Assembly: GCF_008974285.1 (NCBI RefSeq)
Contig: NZ_BKZV01000005.1
Span: 124,001 to 188,000 of the forward strand
Direction: 5' to 3'
DNA length: 64,000 nt
DNA from: Thermogemmatispora aurantia
GTDB lineage: Bacteria; Chloroflexota; Ktedonobacteria; Ktedonobacterales; Ktedonobacteraceae
Positions within the stretch are counted from its first letter, which is position 1, and each line of letters opens with the position of its first letter. This document shows, in pieces, positions 26,070 through 34,974 of this stretch. Both the position numbers and the translations under genes were made by a program. Below the pieces are notes generated by a model. The model had not been told where the DNA came from and ran no database searches. It was given only the letters and a program-made list of their open reading frames with translations.

Positions 26070-27587
26070 TCAAGCATCGTCAGCGCGTTCTGAGCAGGGA
26101 CCTGGGGTTGGTTCCTCCTCCTCTCTCTCTAGTTCTAACGCGCGGGAAGAACGATTTGTTACATCATGGGAGGGGGCAGAGGCGCGGCGTGAGGTCGGGG
26201 GCGGTGCGAAGGCCTCGGTCTCGCTTTCGATATCCATATGGGCCTCTGGGCTGGTTGTTACCGTGGTCGAGGCGGCGTGAGGCAGATGCAGCGGTGCCGG
26301 GGTGGTCTGCCGACGGTGCATGCGGGAAGCGCGCACATTAGGCACTACCAGAGCCGGTTGCAGCGCGTAGTCAAAGATCACCTTAATCGCGCGCGTCTGG
26401 GCTCGCCGCATGGCTGTACTGAGAGCGTGGCGATAGTCAGTCAGGGCGAAGCGGTGGGTAATCAACTGCTCGGGGGCCAGCAATCCCTGGGCGATCAACT
26501 CACAGGCGACCGCAAAAGTTGAGTGGCGGCCTGGCTGCTCTGGCGGCCAATACTCCTGGCCGTGCGTCAGTGAGCCGAGCAGATTCACCTCGCGCGACCA
26601 CACGGGGGTCAAGTCCAGGTGCAAGCGGTGAAGACTGCGACCAACCAGGACGACGGTGCCGCCGGCGCGTGTCCAGCGCAGGGCATCTTGAATGGTCTGG
26701 CTCTGACCCACAGTATCATAGATCACATCGTAGCCGCCCATCACGATCGGCTGGCCGAGAGGTCCACTAACCAGCTCAGCGCCTGTGACGCGCGCCACCT
26801 CGCGATAGCGGTCCTGGGGGTAGATAATATGGCTCGCGCCCAAACGAGTGGCTCGCTCTACCTGGAAGGCGTGACGGGCCATCACACCCACTACTGCCTG
26901 GGGTGCCAGGGCTCGCACCACCTGGAGCGCCAACAGACCAATCGTGCCTGCCCCAATAATGAGCACCCGCTCGTCTGGCTGCGGCGGGCAGCGCAGTACC
27001 GCGTGCAGGGCCACCGCGGTTGGCTCCAACATCACCGCCTGTTCGTCGCTTAGCAATGGCTCCCCCGGCTTCTCAGGCGACTCAGGTAGCTGGAAAAGCT
27101 GGCGCTCGTGAACGAGCATTTCCTCGCTCCAACCCGAGCCGATCTGTGCGGGGCCGGGCTGATAGGCCCGCTCGCAGAGGTTATAGTCACCGGCAGCGCA
27201 GGCCTGGCAAGGCGGCTGCACACCCAAAGTCAGGCAGTGAGGAGCGTACTGCAGCACTACCGTATCACCCACCTGCAAGGTCTGAACCGCATCACCCACC
27301 TCGATCACCTCGCCCACCACCTCGTGGCCCGGGTACAACTGCTGGCCGGCCAGAGCTGCCGCCACCCGCGGATCAACATCAGCAGCAATCAAAGCCAGAT
27401 CGCTGCCGCAGATCCCTGCCAGTCGGTTGCGCACGCGCACCCAGTCGGGGGCTGGCAAAGGACGCCGGGGCAGGTTTTGGACCTGCAGCGGAGCAAACGA
27501 TGAAAAATACGCTCCCCGCCAGAAGTGCCCTAGCAGCGAAGTCACAATCGCCCGTTTGGGGTCAAGATCCAGGGTTGACATCCACAT
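26070..27587 (-). CDS. Zinc-dependent medium-chain alcohol/sorbitol-type dehydrogenase with C-terminal extension
   Basis: The 505-residue MDR-family enzyme has catalytic zinc ligand candidates Cys60 (GICGSD), His88 and Glu89 (GHEVVGEV). A structural-zinc lobe carries Cys118, Cys127, Cys130 and Cys138. The Rossmann motif GAGTIG (212-217) follows. MDR enzymes of this type oxidise or reduce alcohols, polyols or threonine with NAD(P). Residues from ~415 onward are an extra, low-complexity, hydrophilic tail rich in Pro, Ser, Thr and Glu with no recognised domain; typical members end near residue 350-400. Start at 27587 has GGAGGG upstream. It appears monocistronic. Confidence 0.87.
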   Translation of the reverse strand: MWMSTLDLDPKRAIVTSLLGHFWRGAYFSSFAPLQVQNLPRRPLPAPDWVRVRNRLAGICGSDLALIAADVDPRVAAALAGQQLYPGHEVVGEVIEVGDAVQTLQVGDTVVLQYAPHCLTLGVQPPCQACAAGDYNLCERAYQPGPAQIGSGWSEEMLVHERQLFQLPESPEKPGEPLLSDEQAVMLEPTAVALHAVLRCPPQPDERVLIIGAGTIGLLALQVVRALAPQAVVGVMARHAFQVERATRLGASHIIYPQDRYREVARVTGAELVSGPLGQPIVMGGYDVIYDTVGQSQTIQDALRWTRAGGTVVLVGRSLHRLHLDLTPVWSREVNLLGSLTHGQEYWPPEQPGRHSTFAVACELIAQGLLAPEQLITHRFALTDYRHALSTAMRRAQTRAIKVIFDYALQPALVVPNVRASRMHRRQTTPAPLHLPHAASTTVTTSPEAHMDIESETEAFAPPPTSRRASAPSHDVTNRSSRALELEREEEEPTPGPCSERADDA

Positions 27588-27982
27588 AGCGGTAGCCCTC
27601 CACCGCGCATGCTCAGCTCACATGGCCACTCCTACACACAGGAGAGAGCGCCTCTTCTTGCTCACCGGTTGCCTGCCTGCTGCTGTGCACTCCAATGAGT
27701 GGCAGTTACCGTCATAAGCAGCGTTGCAGCGATCGAAGGCAGTGTACCATGTGCACAATGCGCGGTCAATGCTCATCAGACCGTTCACCTGACAAGGGTC
27801 AACCAGCTGGCTCATGGATGAGGCAATGTGTGAGGCCCAGAGCGGCCTGTAAAGGAGCTACCGCTGCCGATCAAAAAGGCGTCAGAGACCACCAGCAAGA
27901 GGACGGGGACCGGGTGGAGAGCGAGGCAGATCCGGGACTGGCCGAAGCCTGAATCAGGCCGGGGCTGAGAGTGGCGATGGTG
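27588..27982. other. Intergenic region without recognised features
   Basis: Between the dehydrogenase start and the end of the histidine kinase gene I see no convincing ORF, RNA or promoter. The short palindrome GCCTGAATCAGGC lies at about 27948-27960, just past the kinase stop. Confidence 0.4.
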
Positions 27983-29332
27983 CTAGGACTCCGTTCCAGG
28001 CGCCGGAGACAGAGGTCGTGTCGGCGAACCGGAGAGGCAGGGCAAAGTCAGGGTGAATACCGACCCTTTATCCGGCTCGCTATGCACGCTCACCTCACCT
28101 TGATGAGCGTGAGCAATCGCCCGGGCAATCGCCAGACCCAGGCCAGCCCCGGGGATCGCGCTGCCATCTGCGCGGCTTGGCGGAATATGGCGACCGCGAT
28201 AAAAACGCTCAAAAATATAAGGCAGATCCTCGGGAGCAATGCCTGGCCCATTGTCAATCACCTGGATCTCACCGCGATCGGCGTGGCGATCAAGGCGGAC
28301 AATCACCTGGCCCTCGGGAAAGGGACGTCCGTACTTCACAGCATTGTCCAGCAGGGCGGCCAGCGCCTGCTTCAGGCGGTCCATATCGCCGTGAACAACC
28401 AGCCTCTCCTGAGTGGCCAGCTCCAATTGAATACGTGGACCCTGCTCGCCAGAGAAGAGACGGGCCTGCTCAACGCTCTCGACCGCCAGCTCCACTAGAT
28501 CCACCGTGCGCACCTGGAGTGGACGACCCTCCTCCAAGCGAACCAGCGTCAACATATCATTGATCAGGCGTGTCATGCGCTCGGACTCGTTCTTAATCAG
28601 ACGCAGAACACGCTGAAGTAGCTCAGGATTCTCCACCGGTCCGCGTAGCAGCACCTCCGAGAGGCCGCGGATCGATGTAAGAGGAGTACGCAGCTCATGA
28701 GAGGCGCTGCTGAGGAGACGCTGGACGCGGGCCTCGCTCTCGTGCTGGTGGGTTGTCGCCAGCTCCACCTGTCCCGCGAGCGCGTTGAGGCTCTGGCCCA
28801 GGCGAGTCAGCTCGTCGGGGGCTGGGGGAGAAGCTGAAGAGGGCAGCAATGCACGCTGGCTGAAGTCCCCCTTGGCCAGTGCCTGAGCGATCCGAGCCAG
28901 CTCCTGCAAAGGACGCAGCAGCAGCGCCGTTGTCAGTACGCTCAAGCTCCCAAGCAGCAGTACCAGTAGCCCATAAGCGCACACGAAGGCGAGCGGCGTA
29001 TTCAGAGACCTCACATGAGTCAGCAAGAAGATCAGCAGAGTCATCAACGCCAGGCCCAAGGCCAGAATCGCGAGCTGCCAGAGAGCCAGGCGCAGACTCA
29101 GACGGTCTAGCGGCAGACGCACAGAAGCAGCCACCAGCGGACCGGCGGTCAGGTGACGCCGCTGAAGAGCAGTCAGTGCCGTGGCCTCAGCCCGATCAGT
29201 CGTGTGGCTGCTGCCCTGCCCTTCTCGAACTGTAGTTCCATCCGCTAATGACTCATTCATCTTCTCGTCATCTGTGGACCCATCGGGAGCTCCTTCCGTG
29301 CGTATCCTCACCGTTCCTCGCTCGGCTGGCAT
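27983..29332 (-). CDS. Membrane-bound sensor histidine kinase (HAMP-HisKA-HATPase)
   Basis: The 449-residue protein has a ~80-residue hydrophilic N-terminus, two hydrophobic segments (~83-107 and ~113-138) with almost no extracellular loop, a HAMP-like linker and the H-box SASHELRTPLTS with phospho-acceptor His212. The ATPase domain has N-box LLDNAVKYG, G1 VIDNGPGI, the F-box and G2 GAGLGLAIA. The near-absence of a periplasmic domain suggests intramembrane sensing or a partner protein. The response regulator ends five nt upstream. The stimulus is unknown. Confidence 0.92.
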   Translation of the reverse strand: MPAERGTVRIRTEGAPDGSTDDEKMNESLADGTTVREGQGSSHTTDRAEATALTALQRRHLTAGPLVAASVRLPLDRLSLRLALWQLAILALGLALMTLLIFLLTHVRSLNTPLAFVCAYGLLVLLLGSLSVLTTALLLRPLQELARIAQALAKGDFSQRALLPSSASPPAPDELTRLGQSLNALAGQVELATTHQHESEARVQRLLSSASHELRTPLTSIRGLSEVLLRGPVENPELLQRVLRLIKNESERMTRLINDMLTLVRLEEGRPLQVRTVDLVELAVESVEQARLFSGEQGPRIQLELATQERLVVHGDMDRLKQALAALLDNAVKYGRPFPEGQVIVRLDRHADRGEIQVIDNGPGIAPEDLPYIFERFYRGRHIPPSRADGSAIPGAGLGLAIARAIAHAHQGEVSVHSEPDKGSVFTLTLPCLSGSPTRPLSPAPGTES

Positions 29333-29337
29333 AACAG

Positions 29338-30096
29338 CTATCCCTGGCCTTTCAGAATATAGCCGACTCCGCGCACCGTCTGGATCAGGCGGGGAGAACT
29401 GGGGGTATCTTCAATCTTCTCGCGCAGGTAGCGCACATACACCTCAATAATATTCGTCTCCCCAAGAAAATCATATCCCCAGACGCGATTGAGGATCGTC
29501 TGACGATCCAGCACCTGGCGCGGATGGGTCATAAAAAGGTGTAACAAATTATACTCTGTGGCGGTCAGCTCGATAGGGCGGTTGCCGCGACGGACCTCGC
29601 GTGTGGCCGTGTTCATCCAGAGGTCCTCGAACTGCAGAATGTGCGCGGAGTCAGGAGAGCCAGGCCGCTCGCCGTGTCCGCTGCGACGCAAGCGGCGCAA
29701 GATGGCGCGTATACGTGCGACCAGCTCCTCGAAGCTGAAGGGCTTTGTCAGGTAGTCGTCGGCGCCGCTATCGAGACCGAGCACTCGATCGCGCACATCA
29801 TCTCTGGCCGTCAGCATCAAGATTGGCACATCGCTTGTCACCGGGTTCTCGCGTAAGCGACGGCAGACCTCCAGACCATCCATATCCGGCAGCATCAGGT
29901 CCAGAATCACAATGTCGGGATCACAGCGCTGTGCCGCCGTCACTCCCTGCTCGCCGTCGGGGGCCGACACCACCTCGAAGCCCTCGTAGTGGAGACCCAG
30001 CTTGATAAACTCGATAATCGACTGCTCATCGTCGATCACCAGCGCCTTGAGGGGCCGTTTCTCCTGATCGGTGCCTTCGTGAACCGCTTGCGGCAT
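29338..30096 (-). CDS. OmpR/PhoB-family response regulator
   Basis: From the start at 30096 the protein has 252 residues. The receiver domain has the acidic pair DDE, phospho-acceptor Asp66 (VILDLMLPDMDG) and Lys in LTKPFSF. The winged-helix DNA-binding domain ends IQTVRGVGYILKG. This ATG is preferred because AGAAGG lies nine nt before it; an ATG three codons earlier (30105) abuts that sequence. The cognate kinase gene follows directly. The promoter is readable 35-60 nt upstream. Confidence 0.92.
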   Translation of the reverse strand: MPQAVHEGTDQEKRPLKALVIDDEQSIIEFIKLGLHYEGFEVVSAPDGEQGVTAAQRCDPDIVILDLMLPDMDGLEVCRRLRENPVTSDVPILMLTARDDVRDRVLGLDSGADDYLTKPFSFEELVARIRAILRRLRRSGHGERPGSPDSAHILQFEDLWMNTATREVRRGNRPIELTATEYNLLHLFMTHPRQVLDRQTILNRVWGYDFLGETNIIEVYVRYLREKIEDTPSSPRLIQTVRGVGYILKGQG

Positions 30097-30129
30097 GGCT
30101 TGCATCCTTCTGTGTGGGATTCAATTTTC

Positions 30130-30158
30130 ATTATAGTTACCACGCAGCAGCAGTGCAA
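30130..30158 (-). promoter_or_regulatory. Promoter of the response regulator-kinase operon
   Basis: Read on the minus strand: TTGCAC (30158-30153), 17-bp spacer, TATAAT (30135-30130). The predicted start is near 30123, which gives a leader of about 27 nt. Upstream, GGGTACA and TGTACCC (30196-30220) form a 7-bp inverted repeat that could be an operator. The rest of the 600-bp gap shows only the toxin-antitoxin promoter. Confidence 0.65.
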
Positions 30159-30626
30159 GGCGTGAGCCAGCAAGGGGCGCTCAGCAAGACAGGCAGGGTA
30201 CACTTTGGGCTTTTGTACCCGTCGGCTGTCTCTCCGCTTACTGTTATCTGAGTAGACCTCGGCCTGGTTGCCAGAGCGGTGACCAGCTGCACCGTGTGTA
30301 TGACCATCTATCCCGGTCTTGAGCCCAAGGGCCTCAGCCGCCTCGCCTCACACACAGCACCCTGACCACGATTCGCCAGAAAGGGAGCCAGTCAGGACAC
30401 TCGCCACAAGGGAGCTTCCACTGTGCCCAGTGCTTGCCGGCTCGATCAAGCTCAGCAGCTTTGGCCGCCACCGTAGGTTTTCCACCTATCCCTCCCACGA
30501 AAAAGGCGATAGAAGAGTTTCAGTAAAAGAACGGAAGTGTCTTGCGTTTTGGCAAAGTGTTTCTCATTGTCTTATCCTGGTTAGTGGTAGCGGTCTTAAA
30601 AAACTCTTAAGAGCGCTGCACATTGA

Positions 30627-30655
30627 TTGACAAGTGAGAGGGGACTCATTACAAT
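30627..30655 (+). promoter_or_regulatory. Near-consensus promoter of the toxin-antitoxin pair
   Basis: TTGACA (30627-30632), 17-bp spacer, TACAAT (30650-30655). The predicted start is near 30662, 38 nt before the antitoxin ATG. Such a strong promoter suits an autorepressed type II module. Confidence 0.75.
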
Positions 30656-30699
30656 GGTATTGATAGAGACGGCTCACGTAATCAGCAGGAGGCAGATTC

Positions 30700-31026
30700 A
30701 TGGCAGTTGTGCATCCCGACTTCTATCGTCATGAGCACCTCGTTCGTAAGTCAATTCAAATTCCGTTGACCCAGCACCAGGAGCTGAAGGCGCTGGCGAT
30801 GGAACTGGACTCCTCCCTCGGGGATGTTGTGGAGACAATTATGGAACTCATGCGCCGGGATAACTACCAGCAACTGCGTCAGGCGATCCTCCAGAAACGC
30901 GAACAGGCCCTTTCCTCCTTGACTCACTCCCTCGATGAGGCGTATGCTTATCTAGGATCTCTCCCTGAAACTCTCGAAGATGCCCGATTTTATTTTGAGG
31001 CCGGGCGCGAAGGTATCGTTGCATGA
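30700..31026 (+). CDS. Putative antitoxin of a MazEF/PemIK-like module
   Basis: The 108-residue protein starts HPDFYRHEHLVRKSIQIPLT, a short strand and helix pattern compatible with a ribbon-helix-helix DNA-binding domain. A charged, mostly helical C-terminus (EQALSSLTHSLDEAYAYLG) could wrap the toxin. The call rests mainly on context: a PemK/MazF toxin gene overlaps its stop codon by four bases (ATGA), and a strong promoter lies upstream. It has no close named relative that I recognise. Confidence 0.6.
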   Translation: MAVVHPDFYRHEHLVRKSIQIPLTQHQELKALAMELDSSLGDVVETIMELMRRDNYQQLRQAILQKREQALSSLTHSLDEAYAYLGSLPETLEDARFYFEAGREGIVA

Positions 31027-31448
31027 GTAATGAGGCCAGGCAAACATCGCCCAGCCCCAGCCATAGCGAGGATTCTGCCAATCGAATACGCGAAATGCCT
31101 AGTCCCAGGCGCGGCGAGATCTGGGATGTTAACTGGTCTCCCGGGCGCGGCGCGGAGCAGCAGGGTATCCGCCCTGCCTTGATCATCCAGAATGATCGAG
31201 GTAACGCTTCCCCCACTTATCCCTTGACGATTGTTGCCTCGATGAGCCGTACAGAGCGTGAACTGCCCCTGCACGTGCGCATCGCGCCAACGCCGGAAAA
31301 CGGATTGACCGACTTCACTGATGTAAAGTGTGAGCAGCTCATGACCATCGAGAAGTCGCGCCTGATCCGTAAACGCGGGAGCATTACGAAGGAGGAACTC
31401 GCGCGCGTCGATATGGCGCTTAAAATCAGCCTTGATCTGCTCTCCTGA
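31023..31448 (+). CDS. PemK/MazF-family mRNA interferase toxin
   Basis: The 141-residue protein has the family's opening RRGEIWDVNWSPGRGAEQQG and RPALIIQNDRGN, then SMSRTERELPLHVRI and the CEQLMTIEKSRL segment. MazF/PemK toxins cut single-stranded mRNA at short motifs and are neutralised by the upstream-encoded antitoxin. About 25 disordered residues precede the fold. The start overlaps the antitoxin stop, as usual for the family. Recognition sequence is unknown. Confidence 0.88.
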   Translation: MSNEARQTSPSPSHSEDSANRIREMPSPRRGEIWDVNWSPGRGAEQQGIRPALIIQNDRGNASPTYPLTIVASMSRTERELPLHVRIAPTPENGLTDFTDVKCEQLMTIEKSRLIRKRGSITKEELARVDMALKISLDLLS

Positions 31449-31919
31449 TCACCAGGAAGGAAGAAAGGAAGGAGGGTAGCTCTGGCAGAAGAGAGGAGGC
31501 CCCGCGGGAGCAGCCTGACGTGGGTCGATCTGCTCTTCCCTCCTGTGGGCACTGGTGGCTTCCATGCTGGAGATTGCTCGTCTGTGTTATGCCTGGCCGC
31601 TTGTCTGAAAGGCGCATCCCCATCTGCTAACCGCTTGCGGCACTGATTGAGGTCGCGTCGCCCTTTGCTGCCAGTCGGTCGGGTCGGTGTCGGTGGATTG
31701 GCGCGCGTACCAGTGACGGCTGCGGCTCTTGCGGCTCTCAAGCAACCCTCAAGCAAGATTGAGATAGCGATGGAGGCCGCGCCTTTTCCTTCTTCTCGTC
31801 GATCCGCTCCTCTTCCTGCTGGCTGACCTCCTTTGCTTGAATTGGCTGGTGTGAGCCAACCGCCAATGTGCTACAATGGAGACCAGATGTTCAGACAAGA
31901 CCGCAGGAGATGATCAGCT
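31449..31919. other. Intergenic region before pdxS
   Basis: The gap is 471 bp. A TACAAT box at 31872-31877, 43 nt before pdxS, may be its -10 element, but no -35 hexamer fits. Purine-rich AGGAGGG (31469-31475) can pair with CCCTCCT (31538-31544) after the toxin gene. No ORF or RNA gene was recognised. Confidence 0.35.
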
Positions 31920-32810
31920 ATGGAGCAGAGAACGGTCGGAACGGTTGATGTGAAGCGCAGCTTCCCAGAGATGCTCAAAGGCGGCGTCATTTGTGACGTT
32001 GTCAATCCCGAGCAGGCCAAGATCGCGGAGGAGGCCGGGGCCGTCGCGGTCATGGCCCTGGAGCGGGTTCCTGCCGATATTCGCGCTCAAGGCGGCGTCG
32101 CCCGCATGACTGACCCCGAATTGATCATTCGTATCAAAGAAGCTGTGACCATTCCCGTCATGGCCAAGTGCCGCATCGGCCACTTCGTCGAGGCGGAGAT
32201 CCTGCAGGCCATTGGCGTTGACTGCATTGATGAATCGGAAGTGCTCACACCTGCCGACGAGCAGTTCCATGTCAATAAGCATTTGTTCTCGGTGCCCTTC
32301 GTCTGCGGCGCGCGTGACCTGGGCGAGGCCCTGCGCCGGATCGGGGAGGGAGCGGCCATGATCCGCACCAAGGGTGAGGCCGGCACCGGTAATGTAGTGG
32401 AGGCAGTGCGTCATATGCGCGCTATCCAGGATGGCATCCGTCGCCTGCAGATGCTTCCCGAAGAAGAGCTGATGACCGAGGCCAAGCGCCTGGGCGCCCC
32501 CTATGAGCTGGTCTGTCAGGTCGCTCGCACTGGCAAACTGCCCGTAGTGAACTTCTCGGCAGGCGGCATTGCTACCCCGGCAGACGCTGCGCTCATGATG
32601 CGTCTGGGCGCCGAAGGCATTTTTGTCGGCTCTGGTATCTTCAAATCCGGCAATCCACTCAAGCGAGCCCGTGCCATTGTACGTGCAACCACCCATTTCG
32701 ATAACCCCCAGATCCTGGCTGAGGTCTCGCGCGACCTGGGCGAGCCAATGGTGGGTATCAATCTCGATACCTTGCCCGAGCAGGAGCTGATGGCCCGCCG
32801 CGGCTGGTAG
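31920..32810 (+). CDS. pdxS: Pyridoxal 5'-phosphate synthase subunit PdxS
   Basis: The 296-residue PdxS condenses ribose 5-phosphate, glyceraldehyde 3-phosphate and ammonia into PLP. The catalytic lysines are visible at Lys83 (MAKCRIGHF) and Lys151 ([10 protein letters not shown]), with Asp26 in CDVVNPEQA. The length equals the family norm. Ammonia comes from PdxT, encoded 231 bp downstream. A strong terminator lies in that gap, so the two subunits may not be made in equal amounts from one transcript. Confidence 0.97.
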   Translation: MEQRTVGTVDVKRSFPEMLKGGVICDVVNPEQAKIAEEAGAVAVMALERVPADIRAQGGVARMTDPELIIRIKEAVTIPVMAKCRIGHFVEAEILQAIGVDCIDESEVLTPADEQFHVNKHLFSVPFVCGARDLGEALRRIGEGAAMIRTKGEAGTGNVVEAVRHMRAIQDGIRRLQMLPEEELMTEAKRLGAPYELVCQVARTGKLPVVNFSAGGIATPADAALMMRLGAEGIFVGSGIFKSGNPLKRARAIVRATTHFDNPQILAEVSRDLGEPMVGINLDTLPEQELMARRGW

Positions 32811-32852
32811 CTGTTGAAGGGAGAGCTACCTGGGCCTGGATTGTCTCGCCCG

Positions 32853-32912
32853 CTCCGCCGGCTTATCGCCTCACTCGCAGCAGACCGAGGCGGGTCGGCG
32901 GAGTCTCTTTTT
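32853..32912 (+). terminator. Intrinsic terminator between pdxS and pdxT
   Basis: CTCCGCCG (32853-32860) pairs with CGGCGGAG (32896-32903). Nested inside, CGCCTC (32867-32872) pairs with GAGGCG (32887-32892). The tail is TCTCTTTTT. Confidence 0.8.
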
Positions 32913-33041
32913 GCGGCGGGCGGGATGAAAAGCGACGGTCGTAGGCGTTCTCTCTCATCAGAGAGTGTCTGCAGCACAACGAAGGAAGGAGGGGGCGGTG
33001 CAACGGAAGATTGTGGTGACCGGGCACCGCGCAAGTAGACG

Positions 33042-33653
33042 ATGATCCACCATGGACAGGAACGACCGCTGATCGGTGTGCTGGCTCTCCAGGGAGATTT
33101 TGAAGCGCATCTGAAGGCGCTTTCAAAGCTGGGCGTGGCAACACGCGCCGTGAAACTCCCTGAGCATCTGACCGATTTAGATGGTATAATAATACCCGGT
33201 GGGGAGAGCACCACTATCGGCAAGCTGATGATTGATTATGGCCTCGATAGGCCGCTGAAAGCCTTGATTGAGCAGGGTCTCCCCGTCTGGGGAACCTGTG
33301 CCGGCTTGATTCTGCTGGCCAAAAAGACGGACAATGCTCTGGAAGGCCAGCCCTTGCTGGCTGTGATGAACATCACTGTCCGTCGTAATGCGTTCGGTAG
33401 TCAGCGGGAAAGTTTTGAAACTGATCTGTCGATACCCGTGCTGGGTGAAGCACCGTTTCATGCCTTTTTCATTCGCGGGCCAGCCGTTTCGGAAGTCGGC
33501 CCGGGTGTAGAGGTGCTGGCAACGCTCGATGATGGAACCATCGTCGCTGTCCGCGAAGGCAACCGGCTGGGTACCGCTTTTCACCCGGAGGTTTCCAGAG
33601 ATCCGCGATTCCATCATTACTTTCTCCGCCTAGTACAGAGCGTTCGGAAGTAG
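33042..33653 (+). CDS. pdxT: Pyridoxal 5'-phosphate synthase glutaminase subunit PdxT
   Basis: The 203-residue class I glutaminase supplies ammonia to PdxS. The triad is Cys86 (VWGTCAGL), His181 and Glu183 (FHPEVS). The oxyanion-hole segment PGGESTTIG is present. The SD before the ATG is weak, and pdxS is separated by a terminator, so expression may be low or driven by an unrecognised promoter. Confidence 0.95.
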   Translation: MIHHGQERPLIGVLALQGDFEAHLKALSKLGVATRAVKLPEHLTDLDGIIIPGGESTTIGKLMIDYGLDRPLKALIEQGLPVWGTCAGLILLAKKTDNALEGQPLLAVMNITVRRNAFGSQRESFETDLSIPVLGEAPFHAFFIRGPAVSEVGPGVEVLATLDDGTIVAVREGNRLGTAFHPEVSRDPRFHHYFLRLVQSVRK

Positions 33654-33840
33654 AGGCGTGGCGACGCGACCAGGCGGTAGGCCCCGTTACCCGTTCCTTG
33701 CCAGACGACGGAAAACCAGAGACGCAGGGTCGCTCAACGGCGAGAGAACAGGGACCGGACAGACGGGTGCGGGGCTTGGCACGCGCCACTGAGCGTGGAC
33801 GAAGTATAGAGATCTGCCTCTGCTTGGCGCAGGAGCACTG

Positions 33841-34974
33841 ATGATACGACCGGTACCCTATGTTGACCTACCGGGAATCATCTACGCATTAGATCGGCGC
33901 GCCCGCATGCGACAGCGCGCACTGGCGAACTTCGTGTGCTGGCTGGAACCGGTAGAGCACCGTGCTTCATGGCCTCCTCTCCTGCGCAATATCTTTCCTC
34001 TCGATCCGGTAGCACGTACCTGGCTGTGTGAAGATCGCTGGCGCATCTTAGGATTCGCCCAGGTACGCGAGCGCCCATCGGGAACGATGTGGGAGCTGAC
34101 CTATCTGGCCTCAATGCTCCAAAGCGCCTTCTCCGGCGAGGACATCCTCACTGCCCTGCTTGACTACGTCCTGGAGATGGCTGCCTCCCACGGCGTCCTC
34201 CGCGTCTTCGCCAGGGTCGAGGAGTCGCTGCCGGAGCTGGAGCTGTTCGCTCGCAGCGGCTTCCAGCGCTATACGCGCGAATTCACCTATGTCTGGGGGT
34301 GGGAGGAGGAAAATGAGGCTGCTGTGCCCGGCGAAGAAGAGGTGAACGCCTCGCCCAAAACCAGGCAGCCCTCCCCCGGGTTGATCCTCAGCCCCACTCC
34401 AGCCGAGCGCCTGCAGGAGCTGGCCTCGTTGCAGCGCTGGAGCCGTCATCATGTCTGGGGCCTGCACCAGCTCTATCGTGCCGCTACGCCCCAACGGGTG
34501 CAGATGGCCGAGCTGCTGGAGAATAGTGAAGAGTATGCTCGCCTGCTCGTCGGCTCGCAGCGTTCAGGACTCCTGCCGCTTGGACGCAGGTGCGAGACCT
34601 ACGTCTGTGACGTGGGGGTACGTCTGGGCGCCTGGCTTCAGTTGCGCCGGGGGCGTGGCACAAGGCCGCATCAGCTCTCGCTGATTGTTCACCCAGAGTA
34701 TGCCGATCTGGCTGAGCCGCTCGTTCGCTTCGCCTGCCAGCGTCTGCTGGAGAGCGACAGGCGCCCCATCTATTGTCAGGTGCGCGAGTATGAGGGCGCC
34801 GTTATCAATGCCCTGCGCGCCAGCGGCTTTGCTCCAAAAACCACCAGGGTCTTGCTTGTGCGCCACATGGCCTATCTGGCTGTGAGACAGCGCGTCGTTC
34901 CTGCATTAGAACAACGAGTAATCTATGGCGTGAAGGGTCTGGGTACGGCCAACTCACGCCAGACTATGAGGTGA
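33841..34974 (+). CDS. Protein with two GNAT-like acetyltransferase domains
   Basis: The 377-residue protein appears to be a fusion of two GNAT-like domains. The N-terminal half has [25 protein letters not shown] and [17 protein letters not shown]. The C-terminal half has a strand-helix plan ([21 protein letters not shown]) ending [20 protein letters not shown]. An acidic linker near residues 155-180 joins them. The classical acetyl-CoA loop (Q/RxxGxG/A) is not clear in either half, so catalysis is uncertain. The gene overlaps the start of the R3H ATPase gene by four bases (GTGA), which indicates coupled translation and a shared pathway. Confidence 0.65.
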   Translation: MIRPVPYVDLPGIIYALDRRARMRQRALANFVCWLEPVEHRASWPPLLRNIFPLDPVARTWLCEDRWRILGFAQVRERPSGTMWELTYLASMLQSAFSGEDILTALLDYVLEMAASHGVLRVFARVEESLPELELFARSGFQRYTREFTYVWGWEEENEAAVPGEEEVNASPKTRQPSPGLILSPTPAERLQELASLQRWSRHHVWGLHQLYRAATPQRVQMAELLENSEEYARLLVGSQRSGLLPLGRRCETYVCDVGVRLGAWLQLRRGRGTRPHQLSLIVHPEYADLAEPLVRFACQRLLESDRRPIYCQVREYEGAVINALRASGFAPKTTRVLLVRHMAYLAVRQRVVPALEQRVIYGVKGLGTANSRQTMR

